DNA from: SXXH01 sp041165735
Lineage (GTDB): Bacteria; Planctomycetota; UBA1135; GCA-002686595
Direction of reading: 5' to 3'
DNA length: 6,970 nt
Assembly: GCA_046341775.1 (NCBI GenBank)
Contig: JBKDQQ010000152.1
Span: 1-6,970, forward strand
Under the pieces are notes generated by a model that searched no databases, was not told the origin of the DNA, and worked only from the letters and a program-made list of their open reading frames with translations. The position numbers were made by a program, and so were the translations under genes. Every line of letters begins with the position of its first letter. The stretch's first letter is position 1. Positions 6,798 through 6,970 of this stretch are shown here, piece by piece.

Positions 6798-6814
6798 TCG
6801 TGGTCCGTCGGTGG

Positions 6815-6970
6815 TCATGGCACCCACAACACGCCCACGGCATTCGTGGTGTTCGTGGTCTTCGGGGTGCAGAAGCCCGGCGTCGGGTCCTCGTACCACG
6901 CTTGGTAGTAGCGCATGACGCCGCCCTGCCACGGGATCTGCCCGGGGCCGTGGGTGTTTCCGATCTGCAC
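6815..6970 (-). CDS. 3' end of a gene for a secreted protein with the planctomycete-type C-terminal module (partial)
   Basis: Only the last 51 codons and the TGA stop are inside the window. The gene runs off the right edge in frame. The visible protein has HGPGQIPWQGGVMRYYQAWY, then EDPTPGFC and TTNTTNAVGVLWVP. It lines up with the end of the VWA protein at 110-1843: YYQAWYEDPTPGFC against FQAYYRNPAGPC, and TTNAVGVLW against LTNALSVTF. The shared pattern is aromatic-QA-[WY]-Y-x-[DN]-P, a Cys, then TNA followed by a short hydrophobic strand. This marks it as another exported protein carrying the same terminal module. What the rest of the protein does cannot be told from here. Confidence 0.75.
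   Translation of the reverse strand: MQIGNTHGPGQIPWQGGVMRYYQAWYEDPTPGFCTPKTTNTTNAVGVLWVP

Larger units (their letters stand above)
6421..6814. other. 394-base intergenic region upstream of the lipoprotein gene
   Basis: No gene is supported here. The region holds the hairpin at 6747-6797 behind the edge gene, the palindrome CGGACGTCCG at 6487-6496, the odd palindrome CGCGGAATCCGCG at 6504-6516 and the ribosome binding site at 6426-6431. Open frames cross it on both strands, but their translations are Arg/Pro-rich and lack domain-like sequence. The lipoprotein promoter should lie here, but no convincing -35/-10 pair was seen. Confidence 0.5.

Noticed and set aside
6421..6843. 141-codon in-frame extension upstream of the lipoprotein
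   Set aside because: The translation is Arg-rich and not protein-like, it overlaps the edge gene, and the ATG at 6420 has AAAGGA upstream and begins a textbook lipoprotein signal.

Overview
The window is GC-rich and looks like chromosomal DNA from a planctomycete. Two things point there. The first is a large Ser/Thr protein kinase with the planctomycete-style layout: an N-terminal helical leader, a kinase domain with DWG instead of DFG, one membrane segment, a long helical region and a C-terminal sulfatase-modifying-factor (FGE)-like domain. The second is a cysteine-rich C-terminal module on secreted proteins (YCFGTACPC..., GxxYAG, PFGDGF, FQAYYRNP...NLTNAL), which I recall as abundant in some marine planctomycete lineages. 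The assignment is from memory of protein families and not from a database search.

All four genes lie on the minus strand, so transcription runs from right to left. From the right edge: (a) 6815-6970 is the last 51 codons of a gene that continues beyond the window, ending in the same kind of secreted C-terminal module; (b) 5665-6420 is a 251-residue lipoprotein with an LAGC lipobox and an acidic C-terminal DDDCDGIIDE motif; (c) 2088-5402 is the 1104-residue membrane-spanning kinase; (d) 110-1843 is a 577-residue secreted von Willebrand factor A (VWA) protein with a calcium-loop motif, an Ig-like domain and the cysteine-rich C-terminal module.

The gaps between genes are 394, 262 and 244 bases. 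Stem-loop structures follow the stops of the edge gene, the lipoprotein gene and, more weakly, the kinase gene. This argues for separate transcripts and not one tight operon. The common theme is the cell envelope: three exported proteins plus a kinase whose C-terminal half probably faces the periplasm. A functional link among them is inference from proximity only. No RNA gene, mobile element, CRISPR array or recognisable defence system was seen. The most useful leads are the FGE-like domain without its catalytic cysteines, the shared C-terminal module on two of the four genes, the unassigned lipoprotein, and a perfect 18-bp hairpin behind that lipoprotein.
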